DNA of 64,000 nt from an uncultured Verrucomicrobiae bacterium (GTDB taxonomy: Bacteria > Verrucomicrobiota > Verrucomicrobiia > Limisphaerales > AAA164-E04), in assembly GCA_951813855.1 (NCBI GenBank), contig OX638380.1, positions 1,504,876 through 1,568,875 on the forward strand. The letters are read 5' to 3'. The notes under the pieces were generated by a model that was given only the letters and a program-made list of their open reading frames with translations, was not told the DNA's origin and did no database searches. The translations under genes were made by a program, and so were the position numbers. Every line of letters begins with the position of its first letter. The first letter of the stretch is position 1. This document shows, in pieces, positions 49,436 to 58,024 of the stretch.

Positions 49436-51184
49436 TCAGTTTTTTTTCGGACGTTTAAACGGGGTGGTTTTCGTGACGGCTCGCAACCCTTGGTTCCGAT
49501 TCGTCTGAAAATCGTCAGCAGCTTCGGCCATATTAGAGTATCCCGACTGGAGAATGATCGCCAAGGCCAGGTTGTTGAAGAGGGCATTGTTCATCGGCCC
49601 ATGGCGAGTTCGCCTGAGACAATCATCTTCGCCGAAAATCCCGTCGCGACGGCGGTGATTGCCGTTTTCTACCGTCCCATGTCCCCGATTGAGTGACAAC
49701 AATCGTTGAGCGTCGGCAGCCTCCGGAGGCAACGAAGTGACGCCGTAAGCATATTCCACGGTCTCGGGCCCACCGTTCCAATGATGGCGGTGTCGAATGA
49801 TCCGAAAGACTTGGAGGACATGCGGTAATTTGACGGCTCCGGGAAGGGGTTCATAGGTTTGAATGCTCCGTTGATCGATGCGGCCATGTCCTTTCTCCGG
49901 GTTTTCGGTGAACCGGTCCTGGGCCACTCGATCCCAATCCAGGCTGGTCAAAAATTGAGAGAGTTCGGGGTTGTTCTCCTTAACCGTGAAGAGAAAATGG
50001 GCTCCGTTAACCAACACGATGGCATCGGCCATGACTCGGTTAGTATGGAGCGCATCGATCGTAATGATGGCTCCCCGGATATCGACATCCTCCAAGAGAG
50101 CCGCCATCGCCGCCTGTTCGCCGCCTTGGTCTCGGCAAATGCGAACGGCGAGGGGCACCGCATCTTGATGGCGCACGAGGATGACGGTCTCGAAATGGTC
50201 TTTGCTGTTGCGATTAGCTCCGTTGATCCGCTTCCCGTCGGCAGCCAAGGCTTCCAAGGGTTGTTGAGTCAATTGGGCCGTTACCCAGCGGTGAGTTACC
50301 GTTTGCAACGCTTCCGGATCCGTCTCGGTCATGACCCGGTGAATCGTCGCGAGAGACGGGGCCACGCAACGGTCCTTGGCGTTGCGCCACGCCCCGAGAG
50401 TCTGCAATTGGTTTGGCGTCATTTTTTGGGCGTAACGCGAAGTCGCCAAGGGGCCGACCTTGCCGGCCAATCGAGCTAAGATGCAGATAGCGAGGACCAT
50501 TTCCAGCCGATGTTTGCGTCCTTGTGCCCGGCGAAAATCAGCCGTTTCCGCGAGCAGTTGCACCAATGATTTCAACTGTTTCGGGGACGTTTCTACCCGC
50601 TGCACCTGGGGGCCCCAAGACGGATCGTCCTGACGCTTCCTTAATCGGGAACAGGCTTGGGGTCGCAAGGGATAAACGTACCTTTCCTTCTTGATATTGT
50701 GCCGGGCGGTATAGCGTCCGTTGCTGCGAGCGTAGCCTTGCGATTGCCCTGCCGCCCGCCAATTCCCCGCGCGATAGATCGTGCCCGCGAAGTGTCGGGG
50801 ATCGACGAAAGTTTCGGCCAATTCCAGCGGATGACCCCAGGTCCGTTGCCAATCGGCACTCAAACGGCGCAGCATTTTGGCCATGACGCAGCTCCCCAGA
50901 TTGTGCACTTCGCCCCGCTCGGTAAGCGGGAGGAATCGGGTATTGTTGGCAATCAAATGCAGCCGACGAAACTGCTCTCGTTTTTTCCACCCGAGCCACT
51001 TGTCTCGCGGGCGACACTTGAACACTCCGCTTTGCCAGCCGGCTAACGCCAACCACCGGCCTCGGTACTCGGCAACATAATGCAGACCGCGTCCGGCAAA
51101 GCCTTTGAAACCCAAGCGATGGTTCTGATCCATCAGCGAATCCCAGCGTCTTCGCTCACTGCACTTCACCAATCGAACGGTCAC
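49436..51184 (-). CDS. ISAs1-type transposase fused to a DUF4338 (DruA-like) domain
   Basis: The first ~160 residues match DUF4338, the domain of the Druantia protein DruA: MDQNHRLGFKGFAGRGLHYV, VAEYRGRWLALAGW, then RFLPLTERGEVHNLGSCVMA and AETFVDPRHFAGTIYRAGNW. The remaining ~420 residues are a DDE transposase of the ISAs1 type: QTLGAWRNAKDRCVAPSLAT, LAADGKRINGA, ITIDALHTNRVMADAIV, HFLFTVKENNPEL and RGHGTVENGNHRRRD. The frame is uninterrupted over 582 residues. It lies between nfeD and dnaG as an isolated insertion. Confidence 0.85.
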   Translation of the reverse strand: MTVRLVKCSERRRWDSLMDQNHRLGFKGFAGRGLHYVAEYRGRWLALAGWQSGVFKCRPRDKWLGWKKREQFRRLHLIANNTRFLPLTERGEVHNLGSCVMAKMLRRLSADWQRTWGHPLELAETFVDPRHFAGTIYRAGNWRAAGQSQGYARSNGRYTARHNIKKERYVYPLRPQACSRLRKRQDDPSWGPQVQRVETSPKQLKSLVQLLAETADFRRAQGRKHRLEMVLAICILARLAGKVGPLATSRYAQKMTPNQLQTLGAWRNAKDRCVAPSLATIHRVMTETDPEALQTVTHRWVTAQLTQQPLEALAADGKRINGANRNSKDHFETVILVRHQDAVPLAVRICRDQGGEQAAMAALLEDVDIRGAIITIDALHTNRVMADAIVLVNGAHFLFTVKENNPELSQFLTSLDWDRVAQDRFTENPEKGHGRIDQRSIQTYEPLPGAVKLPHVLQVFRIIRHRHHWNGGPETVEYAYGVTSLPPEAADAQRLLSLNRGHGTVENGNHRRRDGIFGEDDCLRRTRHGPMNNALFNNLALAIILQSGYSNMAEAADDFQTNRNQGLRAVTKTTPFKRPKKN

Positions 51185-51895
51185 CAGCTTGAGGTTGATT
51201 TTGGCGTCCCTGAGGAACCCATAACGACCAGAGAGTGAAAAAGCCAGCTTTATTTTCCCATTTCGAAGGCGCTAAAGTTTCGGCTCTCTGGTGAAGGGAA
51301 AAAGCGAATATGGCCCGAAATCGGTGACACGGGCCTCTAGCGATTAGCGTGAAAAAAACCTGTTTCATTGCCGTTCAGGTATTGACAAATACAGTAAAGC
51401 ATTTCGAGATTATCGCTAATACGTCATGTCCGTAAGATGCCATTCCCTTCAAGCATTTCATTTCGCCCCCATCATATTTGACGATATCGACTTGGTTGGT
51501 TCTAGCTTCCTCGGCTCCCTCAGAGCCAGGTGCCCCTGATAACATTGAGCGGCAATTTCGATTCGCCTGATCCATTTCGAGGGAGCCTTTTTCAACTATC
51601 GTTCCGTCGAGGGGCGATCGACACGGTAAAAGGCACCCTCGGTTGAGATCAATCACGGAAAGCGGAAGTCTGCCGGGACGGAAGACTCCTTTCCCGGGTC
51701 GGATTCCGTTTCCGTCGATATTGGAGAGATTTCTCCATCGGCCCGCCCTTCCCTGATGTTTTCATGCGGTTAGGCCCTCATGAGATCGGGGACGACTACC
51801 CTGTTAGCGAGATTATGACAATCCTCGCCCTCAAAACGAACCTGGCGTGGCGGTCCGTCATCGCCTCCCGCGCGAACAAGCTCTCCGGCAACGTC
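51185..51895. other. Gene-free stretch between the transposase and dnaG
   Basis: This stretch holds a 9-bp inverted repeat, ACCAGAGAG (51228-51236) and CTCTCTGGT (51284-51292), perhaps part of the element's end. A minus-strand frame of 93 codons (51656-51375) has no recognisable motif. The rest appears non-coding. Confidence 0.35.
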
Positions 51896-53686
51896 TCAGA
51901 CGTCCGGGATCGCTTTCAGTTCCTGACGCCTGAACCGTTGCAAATCCAGGCGCCGCTTCATTAAACGAGTAAACTGCTCCGACCGTGGCTCCGTCCCGGC
52001 AGACTCTCGACTGACCTCGCTCAATTGAAAATCCAAAAAGCGATTCCTCAAGCGCAACACGATATCGGTCAATTGCTTTTGGGGATTATCGACTTCCCGA
52101 TAATTCATCGCCGCTTCGGTCAGCCGGGAGCGATGCTCCGCCACCTCGACCAACTCCAACAATCGCGGCAACTCGAACGGATGGCCTTCGTAGTAATTGT
52201 CCCGACGGAAATCGAGCGCCCGCAACACCAATTCGTCACCCACCCAATCACGATTCAGGTTTTGATCGAGCCACTCCAGCGGAAAATTCTCGCCGCAACC
52301 CACCAAGGCTTCCAGCAGCCAATCGACCGGTTGCCTTCCCTTCCAGGATGCCTCCACCGGGGCTTCGTCCCGATGCTTCGGCTTGACCTGCTGAGTGAAC
52401 GATCGAAACACGGATTGAACCTCGACGCCCAGCCGTTGCGCCGTTTTCTGAGCGTAGAAATCGGTGACCACCTCGTTGTTATTCTGGTGAATCGCTTCGC
52501 GCATGCCGTCGACGATGGCACGGATACCGCTTTCGCTTTTCTGCTGATGGTCCTCGAACAACCGGTCCAACAAATAATCCAAGTAATCGGGAGCCCCGTC
52601 GATCAGGGAGCGATAAGCGGCAATCCCGTTTTCCCGGATATAACTGTCCGGATCGCTGTTCTCCGGCAGAGCGGCCACGCGAACGCTCAATCCGCTCCTT
52701 GCCAACTCTTCGAAAGCTCGCTTGACGGCTTTCCGGCCGGCACCGTCCGAATCGTAACTCAGGACGACCTCCAGTTCGTAACGCTTAAGCAACGAGGCGT
52801 GATCGGGGGTCAACGCCGTACCCAAAGGGGCCACCACGTTGGTGAGGCCGCCGAGATGGCAAGCGATCAGGTCCAATTGCCCTTCGCAAATCACGATCTT
52901 CCCATCGGCCAATGCTTGCTCCCGCGCTTTATCCATCCCGAACAACACCTTGCCCTTCCGGAAAATCGCGGTTTCCGGGGAATTAATATATTTCCCCCCT
53001 TGGTCCTGATCGTCGACCAGCCGGCCGCTGAACCCGATGACCCGTCCCTGCAAATCCTGGATCGGGAACACCAGCCGGCGGCGAAATCGATCGTAGAGCC
53101 TGTCGGAACCCTCCTTGCGCACCACCAACCCCGCCGATTCCAATAACTTCGCCTGATACCCCTGTTTCCCGGCCCATCGAATGAGCGTGTCCCAACCCTG
53201 CGGAGCGAAACCCAACCGGAAATTTCGCATGGCCGCCTCGTCGAGACCGCGGCGCTCGAGGTAATCGCGCCCTTCTTTCCCCGCTGCGTCCCGACTCAAC
53301 AAACCATGCCAGTATTCGGCCAATCGTTCGTGAAGTTCGTACAGGCTTTCCCGCAGGAGCCGGTTTTTCTGGGATTCGCTTTTCCCGACGGTTTCGATCG
53401 GGATGCGCGCCCGGTCGGCGAGGCGTTTAAAGGCCTCCGGAAACGAGATTTTTTCGTACTCCTGAACGAAGTTGAAGACGTCGCCGCCCTTGTGGCAACC
53501 GAAGCAATGAAAAAACTGACGAACCGGATTGACGTTGAAGCTGGGCGTCTTCTCTTGGTGGAAGGGACAGCACGCCTGAAAGTTAGCTCCCGCTCGTTTG
53601 AGCGGAACGTAACTGTTGATCACCTCCACGATATCGTTGGCCGAGCGAACCCGCTCCTTCAAATCGTCTTGATAAACAGCCGCCAT
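51896..53686 (-). CDS. dnaG: DNA primase
   Basis: DnaG makes RNA primers for replication. The 596-residue protein has the CHC2 zinc finger (Cys40, His43, Cys61, Cys64 within CCPFHQEKTPSF and HCFGCHKGGD). Its catalytic core includes YLERRGLDEAAMRNFRLGFA, and the TOPRIM acidic residues lie in KIVICEGQLDLIACH and VVLSYDSDGAGRKA. A C-terminal helicase-binding region follows. The length is typical. No rpoD or rpsU gene is adjacent. Confidence 0.95.
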   Translation of the reverse strand: MAAVYQDDLKERVRSANDIVEVINSYVPLKRAGANFQACCPFHQEKTPSFNVNPVRQFFHCFGCHKGGDVFNFVQEYEKISFPEAFKRLADRARIPIETVGKSESQKNRLLRESLYELHERLAEYWHGLLSRDAAGKEGRDYLERRGLDEAAMRNFRLGFAPQGWDTLIRWAGKQGYQAKLLESAGLVVRKEGSDRLYDRFRRRLVFPIQDLQGRVIGFSGRLVDDQDQGGKYINSPETAIFRKGKVLFGMDKAREQALADGKIVICEGQLDLIACHLGGLTNVVAPLGTALTPDHASLLKRYELEVVLSYDSDGAGRKAVKRAFEELARSGLSVRVAALPENSDPDSYIRENGIAAYRSLIDGAPDYLDYLLDRLFEDHQQKSESGIRAIVDGMREAIHQNNNEVVTDFYAQKTAQRLGVEVQSVFRSFTQQVKPKHRDEAPVEASWKGRQPVDWLLEALVGCGENFPLEWLDQNLNRDWVGDELVLRALDFRRDNYYEGHPFELPRLLELVEVAEHRSRLTEAAMNYREVDNPQKQLTDIVLRLRNRFLDFQLSEVSRESAGTEPRSEQFTRLMKRRLDLQRFRRQELKAIPDV

Positions 53687-53743
53687 GCGACAGAAAGCGA
53701 ATCAGGAAACGCGTGTGTCCCGGGCCAACGATAATCTCCAGCG

Positions 53744-55456
53744 TCACTGCAGATCGTCCACGCTTAACCAATAGCGAATCTCCATCGCTTGCGGATGATT
53801 GGGATTCAACTCCAACACTCGCCGGTAGTGCGTGCGGGCCGTGTCGGCGTCGCCCAGTTTTTTCGCCGCCAAGTTGGCCAGCACGAAGTGAGCTTCCAGA
53901 TCGTCGGGATGCGCTTGGAGCACCGTCCGCAACTCGGCCGCCGCTTCGGTGAAATGCCGCCCCCGTTCCAAGGACAGGGCGAAATTGTATCGCGCATGAC
54001 GATGATCGGGGCGGATGGCCAAAGCCCATTCGTAAGCCTCGGCGGCAACATCCCCATAACCCGATTTCAAGGCCGAAAGCCCCAAATTGAAATGCCCTTC
54101 GAAAAAGGTCGCGTCCAACGTCACCGCCTTGCGGAAAAACAAAATCGCTTCCATCGTCCGGCCGGCCCGGAAAGATTGATTGCCTTGGCGATGAACCTCG
54201 ATCGCGCCGATCCGATCTCCCGAAGCCGGCAAGACCGGAGAAAGATAGGCATAGGGCACTCCCGGTTCTCGAGGCAGCACGCGCCGGGGCAAGGGCTGAT
54301 CCGTCGTTCCGGGTTCCTCGATCGTGGGCTGCTCGACGTCGTTACCCTCCTCCCCGTTATTCTCCGCTATTACCGGATTTTGATCCGGAGGCTTGACCGG
54401 CTCGATTACGGAAGGTTCCGCAGGAGGGGCGGTCACCGTTTCTTCCGGTAAATTGGTGCCGGATTCCGCAGGTTCCTCCGGAGTTTCTCCCGGCGCACCG
54501 GATTCCTCCGCGACGACTACCGGAGGATCGCTAACTTCGACGGTCTCGACCGGTTCCCCGGGCGGAGTCGAGATCGGTTCCGGGTCTACCGATTCCTCCG
54601 GGTGCGGTTCCGAAGGCGTCTCTTCGGGAGATTCTCCGGTTACCGCGACAGTCGTTTCCGGTTCGGTCGATTCTTCACCGCCGGGTTCCTCCAGTTCGGG
54701 AGCCTCTTCCTTCCTCCGCAATTCCTCGTCGATGGCGCCGATCAAACGGTCGATCCGATTGGTCAGGGAAGACGCCGGATCCAAAAACAGGAATCTCCGG
54801 TATTTCGCCTTGGCCAACTCCAGATTCTTAGCCTCGTGAGCGATCACGGCCTGATTGAGCACGGCCGGAGAATAATCGTCGTTTTCCCCGCTAGCCTGCT
54901 TAAACCAATCGAGCGCCTCCTCCGGCCGCTCCCGTTGCATTTCGACGAGGCCCAGGCCGTTAAGCGCTTCGGACATTTTCGGGGCCAGCAGAAGCGCGTT
55001 TCTAAAGGAAGCCTCGGCCGCCCGCAGCTGCCCGCTACCCAATTGCGCTTTGCCGATCTTCAGGCCGACCCTCGCGTCTTCGGGAGCCAAATTCGCGCAG
55101 ATCTCGAAGCGCTTCTCCGCCTCGGGATACTCCTCGTTCTCCAAATGCAGATTGCCGAGATTGAAATGGGCAACGAAGTAATCTTCGTCCAGTTCCAACG
55201 AGCGGTAATAGTACTGCCGAGCGGTTTCGGCGCTGCCGGAACGGTGGTAGGCCAACGCCAGGAAATTCCAGGCGCGCTTCTCCCCGTCCAGCAATTCGGT
55301 CGCTCGGTTGAACTGCTCCAGAGCCGCGGGAATATCCCCCTTCTCCAGCAGCTTCTCTCCTCTAAGGAGCGCCGCTTCTCCCGGCGGAGTGCAACCGGTC
55401 AGACCGAGCCATCCCAACCCCGCAATGATTACCGCTACCTTTTTTATCGCCTTCAC
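53744..55456 (-). CDS. TPR-repeat lipoprotein
   Basis: The GTG-started 570-residue product has a lipoprotein signal (VAVIIAGLGWLGLTGC, Cys about residue 22). One block of tetratricopeptide repeats follows (AWNFLALAYHRSGSAETARQ, AHFNLGNLHLENEEYPEAEK). Next come ~150 residues rich in Pro, Glu, Thr and Val, and then a second TPR block (GHFNLGLSALKSGYGDVAAE, AHFVLANLAAKKLGDADTAR). Such proteins usually act as periplasmic scaffolds. It is transcribed divergently from the DUF362 gene and lies just upstream of dnaG on the same strand. Confidence 0.88.
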   Translation of the reverse strand: MKAIKKVAVIIAGLGWLGLTGCTPPGEAALLRGEKLLEKGDIPAALEQFNRATELLDGEKRAWNFLALAYHRSGSAETARQYYYRSLELDEDYFVAHFNLGNLHLENEEYPEAEKRFEICANLAPEDARVGLKIGKAQLGSGQLRAAEASFRNALLLAPKMSEALNGLGLVEMQRERPEEALDWFKQASGENDDYSPAVLNQAVIAHEAKNLELAKAKYRRFLFLDPASSLTNRIDRLIGAIDEELRRKEEAPELEEPGGEESTEPETTVAVTGESPEETPSEPHPEESVDPEPISTPPGEPVETVEVSDPPVVVAEESGAPGETPEEPAESGTNLPEETVTAPPAEPSVIEPVKPPDQNPVIAENNGEEGNDVEQPTIEEPGTTDQPLPRRVLPREPGVPYAYLSPVLPASGDRIGAIEVHRQGNQSFRAGRTMEAILFFRKAVTLDATFFEGHFNLGLSALKSGYGDVAAEAYEWALAIRPDHRHARYNFALSLERGRHFTEAAAELRTVLQAHPDDLEAHFVLANLAAKKLGDADTARTHYRRVLELNPNHPQAMEIRYWLSVDDLQ

Positions 55457-55515
55457 TCTTGATAACCCCTACCCTTCCCACTACCGAGAATCGAGTCAAT
55501 CAGTTTTTACGGACC

Positions 55516-56610
55516 GTGATTATTCAGTTCCCGATTCTTGCCTCGCGAATCGTCCCGACGCTCTTGGGCTTGGCTGTCGCCGCCCAAGCCTCCGTTTCGG
55601 ACTCGGCCCCTCGGGAATTACCCGAAGCTCGAGTCGTCATCGTCCAGGATCCGGCCGCCACTCGAACCTACACCCCGCAGCCGCGCGAGATCCGGACCAT
55701 GATCGAAAACGGCCTCCTCGCGCTGTGGGGATCGCCCGAAACCGGCGGCGGTTGGAGTTCGTGCCTAACCGAAGAGGATATCGTCGGTATCCTGATCCAT
55801 TCCTCGCCGGGCCAAACCGGAGGTACGCGTCCAGCAGTGGCGTCGGCTATCATCGAAAGCCTCATCGCTCACGGTCATCCGCCGGAACGGATCATCTTAT
55901 GGGACCGACAACTGGCTACCCTGCAGGCCGCCGGTTATCTGACTTGGGAGCAACACTTCGGCATCCAGGTCGCCGGAGCCCGGCAAGCCGGCTACGACAG
56001 CGACCGCTGGTACGAATCTTCCCTGATCGGCACCCTTTCTTGGGGAGATCTGGAGTTCGGAAAAAAAGGCGACCAGATCGGCCGGCGCTCCTATCTCTCG
56101 ACTTTGCTGACGCAAAAGATCACCAAAATCGTCAACGTCACCCCATTGCTCAACCACAACCGGGCGGGAGTCTGCGGCAATCTCGTCAATCTCGCCTTGG
56201 CCAGCGTCGACAACGTGCTGCGCTTCCAATCCAACCCGCAAAACCTGGCGATCGCCATCCCCGAAATCATCGCTTTGCCGGAAGTCGGCGACCGGATCAT
56301 ACTCAACGTGGTAGACGCATTAATCGTCCAATACCAAGGCGAAACGCAAACCCGGCTTCAGGATTCGACGGTGTTGAACCAACTGCGATTCAGCGTCGAT
56401 CCGGTCGCGCTGGATGTTCTCTCGATCGAAGAACTCAAACGGCAACGTGCGCTAAAGGAGATCGCCGCTACGGAGCCCAATCGCCGGTTGTACCAAAACG
56501 CCAGTCTGTTGGAGATCGGAATCAGCGACCCCGAACGCATCCGGATTTACCGCTTGCCCGATGACCCTCCCGGGAATTTTTCGCGGCCGGCGCTGAACGA
56601 TATTCGATGA
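55516..56610 (+). CDS. DUF362 domain-containing exported protein
   Basis: The product begins with a signal-like hydrophobic segment (FPILASRIVPTLLGLAVAAQ). A DUF362 region follows: HGHPPERIILWDRQLATLQA, KITKIVNVTPLLNHNRAGVC, GNLVNLALASVDN and IILNVVDALIVQYQGE. I propose the GTG at 55516; a TTG at 55459 would leave only two bases to the divergent gene. The biochemical role of DUF362 is not established, and the ferredoxin cysteines seen in some relatives are absent. Its stop overlaps the next start by four bases, so it forms an operon with the ROK gene. Confidence 0.8.
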   Translation: MIIQFPILASRIVPTLLGLAVAAQASVSDSAPRELPEARVVIVQDPAATRTYTPQPREIRTMIENGLLALWGSPETGGGWSSCLTEEDIVGILIHSSPGQTGGTRPAVASAIIESLIAHGHPPERIILWDRQLATLQAAGYLTWEQHFGIQVAGARQAGYDSDRWYESSLIGTLSWGDLEFGKKGDQIGRRSYLSTLLTQKITKIVNVTPLLNHNRAGVCGNLVNLALASVDNVLRFQSNPQNLAIAIPEIIALPEVGDRIILNVVDALIVQYQGETQTRLQDSTVLNQLRFSVDPVALDVLSIEELKRQRALKEIAATEPNRRLYQNASLLEIGISDPERIRIYRLPDDPPGNFSRPALNDIR

Positions 56611-57578
56611 ACCGTTTGTTCGTCGGCGTCGAAATCGGAGGCACCAAATTGCAAATCATCGCTAGCGGCGGCCCGCCGAGCGTCACTCGCCGGTTTCGGA
56701 CGACCGTCGATCCTGAGCGCCAAGCTCAGGGCATCCTCGACGATATCCAATTAGGCATGGCCCAAACGCTGGACGGCGCCGCGCCGGCGGGAATCGGCGT
56801 CGCGTTCGGCGGGCCGATCGACCGGCGCACCCAAACCGTGATCCGGTCCCATCAAATCTCGGGATGGCAAGACTTTCCCTTGGGACAATGGTTCCGGGAC
56901 CGGTGGCCCGGAACGATCGCGATCGATAACGACGCCAATCTCGCCGGACTGGCCGAATCGCTTCACGGAGCCGGCCTAGATCAAGACCCGGTCTTTTACG
57001 TCACTCTGGGCAGCGGGGTCGGCGGCGGCCTCGTTCGCCAAGGGCGCATCTATCACGGAGCCGCTCCCACCGAAACCGAAATCGGGCATGTCAGATTGGA
57101 GCGAACCGGATTGATCCTGGAACAGGCCTGTTCGGGTTGGGCCGTAAACGAAAAAGTTCGCCGCGCCGTTGCCGTTCACCCCGAAGACCCCTTGGCGAAT
57201 TGGGCCAAGAACCATGAACGCCATGAAGCGCGCGCCCTCGGCCCGGCGCTGGCGGCGAACAGCCCGCTGGCCCACAAAATATTACGGAGCACCGTCGACG
57301 ACCTGGCCTATGGACTTTCCCATGCGATCCATCTGCTGCATCCCCAAACTATCGTCCTCGGCGGCGGTTTGTCCCTGATCGGCGAACCTTTGCGGTCGTC
57401 GGTCGCCGCCGCCCTGCCCGACTATGTAATGGCCGGCATGCTTCCGCCGCCGACCGTTCGGCTCGCCCAATTAGGCGAGGATGCGACGACCGTCGGAGCG
57501 CTGCTCCTCGCCGAACAGACCGCCCGGGGAACCCGTTACGCCGCAGAAACGCAAGACTCCCGGATCCAGGATAAATAA
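56607..57578 (+). CDS. ROK-family sugar kinase-like protein without the zinc-binding motif
   Basis: ROK proteins are sugar kinases or repressors. The 323-residue product has the N-terminal phosphate-binding motif VGVEIGGTKL, GIGVAFGGPID, the catalytic region IAIDNDANLAGLAE, LGSGVGGGLV, the ExGH pair (Glu158, His161) and TIVLGGGLSLIG. The usual CxCGxxGCxE zinc motif after ExGH is missing; only Cys175 is present. There is no helix-turn-helix, so a kinase role is more likely than a repressor. It overlaps the DUF362 gene by four bases, and its 3' end overlaps convergent cutA by 43 bp. Confidence 0.87.
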   Translation: MNRLFVGVEIGGTKLQIIASGGPPSVTRRFRTTVDPERQAQGILDDIQLGMAQTLDGAAPAGIGVAFGGPIDRRTQTVIRSHQISGWQDFPLGQWFRDRWPGTIAIDNDANLAGLAESLHGAGLDQDPVFYVTLGSGVGGGLVRQGRIYHGAAPTETEIGHVRLERTGLILEQACSGWAVNEKVRRAVAVHPEDPLANWAKNHERHEARALGPALAANSPLAHKILRSTVDDLAYGLSHAIHLLHPQTIVLGGGLSLIGEPLRSSVAAALPDYVMAGMLPPPTVRLAQLGEDATTVGALLLAEQTARGTRYAAETQDSRIQDK

Positions 57579-57871
57579 GACTCGCTCCCCGTCGCCAATT
57601 CCAGCACGACGAATTCCGGAACGTCATACGGATGCGCTTCGAGCACCAGTTCCCGCAACGGCGTGACGCAACGTTCGACGGTCTTGAAAAGGATTAATAA
57701 TTCCTGGGCCGACTCCAATTCGCCCTGCCACCAATAATGGGATTGAACGCCCGGCACGATGTTGGCGCAAGCGGCCAGGCGGGCACGCAAGATCCGCTTC
57801 GCCAATCGTTCCGCGACTTCTTGATCCGGGGCCGTCACCAAGGCTAAAAAACATGGTTCGCCGTTCGACAT
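57536..57871 (-). CDS. cutA: CutA1-family divalent cation tolerance protein
   Basis: The 111-residue product contains FLALVTAPDQEVAERLAKRI, RLAACANIVPGVQSHYWWQG and LVLEAHPYDVPEFVVLELAT, which are diagnostic for CutA1, a trimeric cytoplasmic protein linked to copper tolerance. The length is typical. Its end overlaps the convergent ROK gene by 43 bp. Confidence 0.95.
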   Translation of the reverse strand: MSNGEPCFLALVTAPDQEVAERLAKRILRARLAACANIVPGVQSHYWWQGELESAQELLILFKTVERCVTPLRELVLEAHPYDVPEFVVLELATGSESYLSWIRESCVSAA

Positions 57872-58024
57872 AACGAACGGAATCTAGCCAATCGCGGCGC
57901 CGCCGACAAAACCGAATCACTGCCGGGCGCAGCCGGGCCGTTGCCGTTTTTTCTTTGAAATTACACTGGATTATCCGGAACATCGGCTTCCCTTTGCGGA
58001 CATCCCCCGCCCTGAGGCGCTTCC

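Noticed and set aside
51375..51656. A 93-codon minus-strand frame near dnaG
   Set aside because: No motif, no ribosome-binding site, and no neighbour support. It probably lies within or beside the transposable element.
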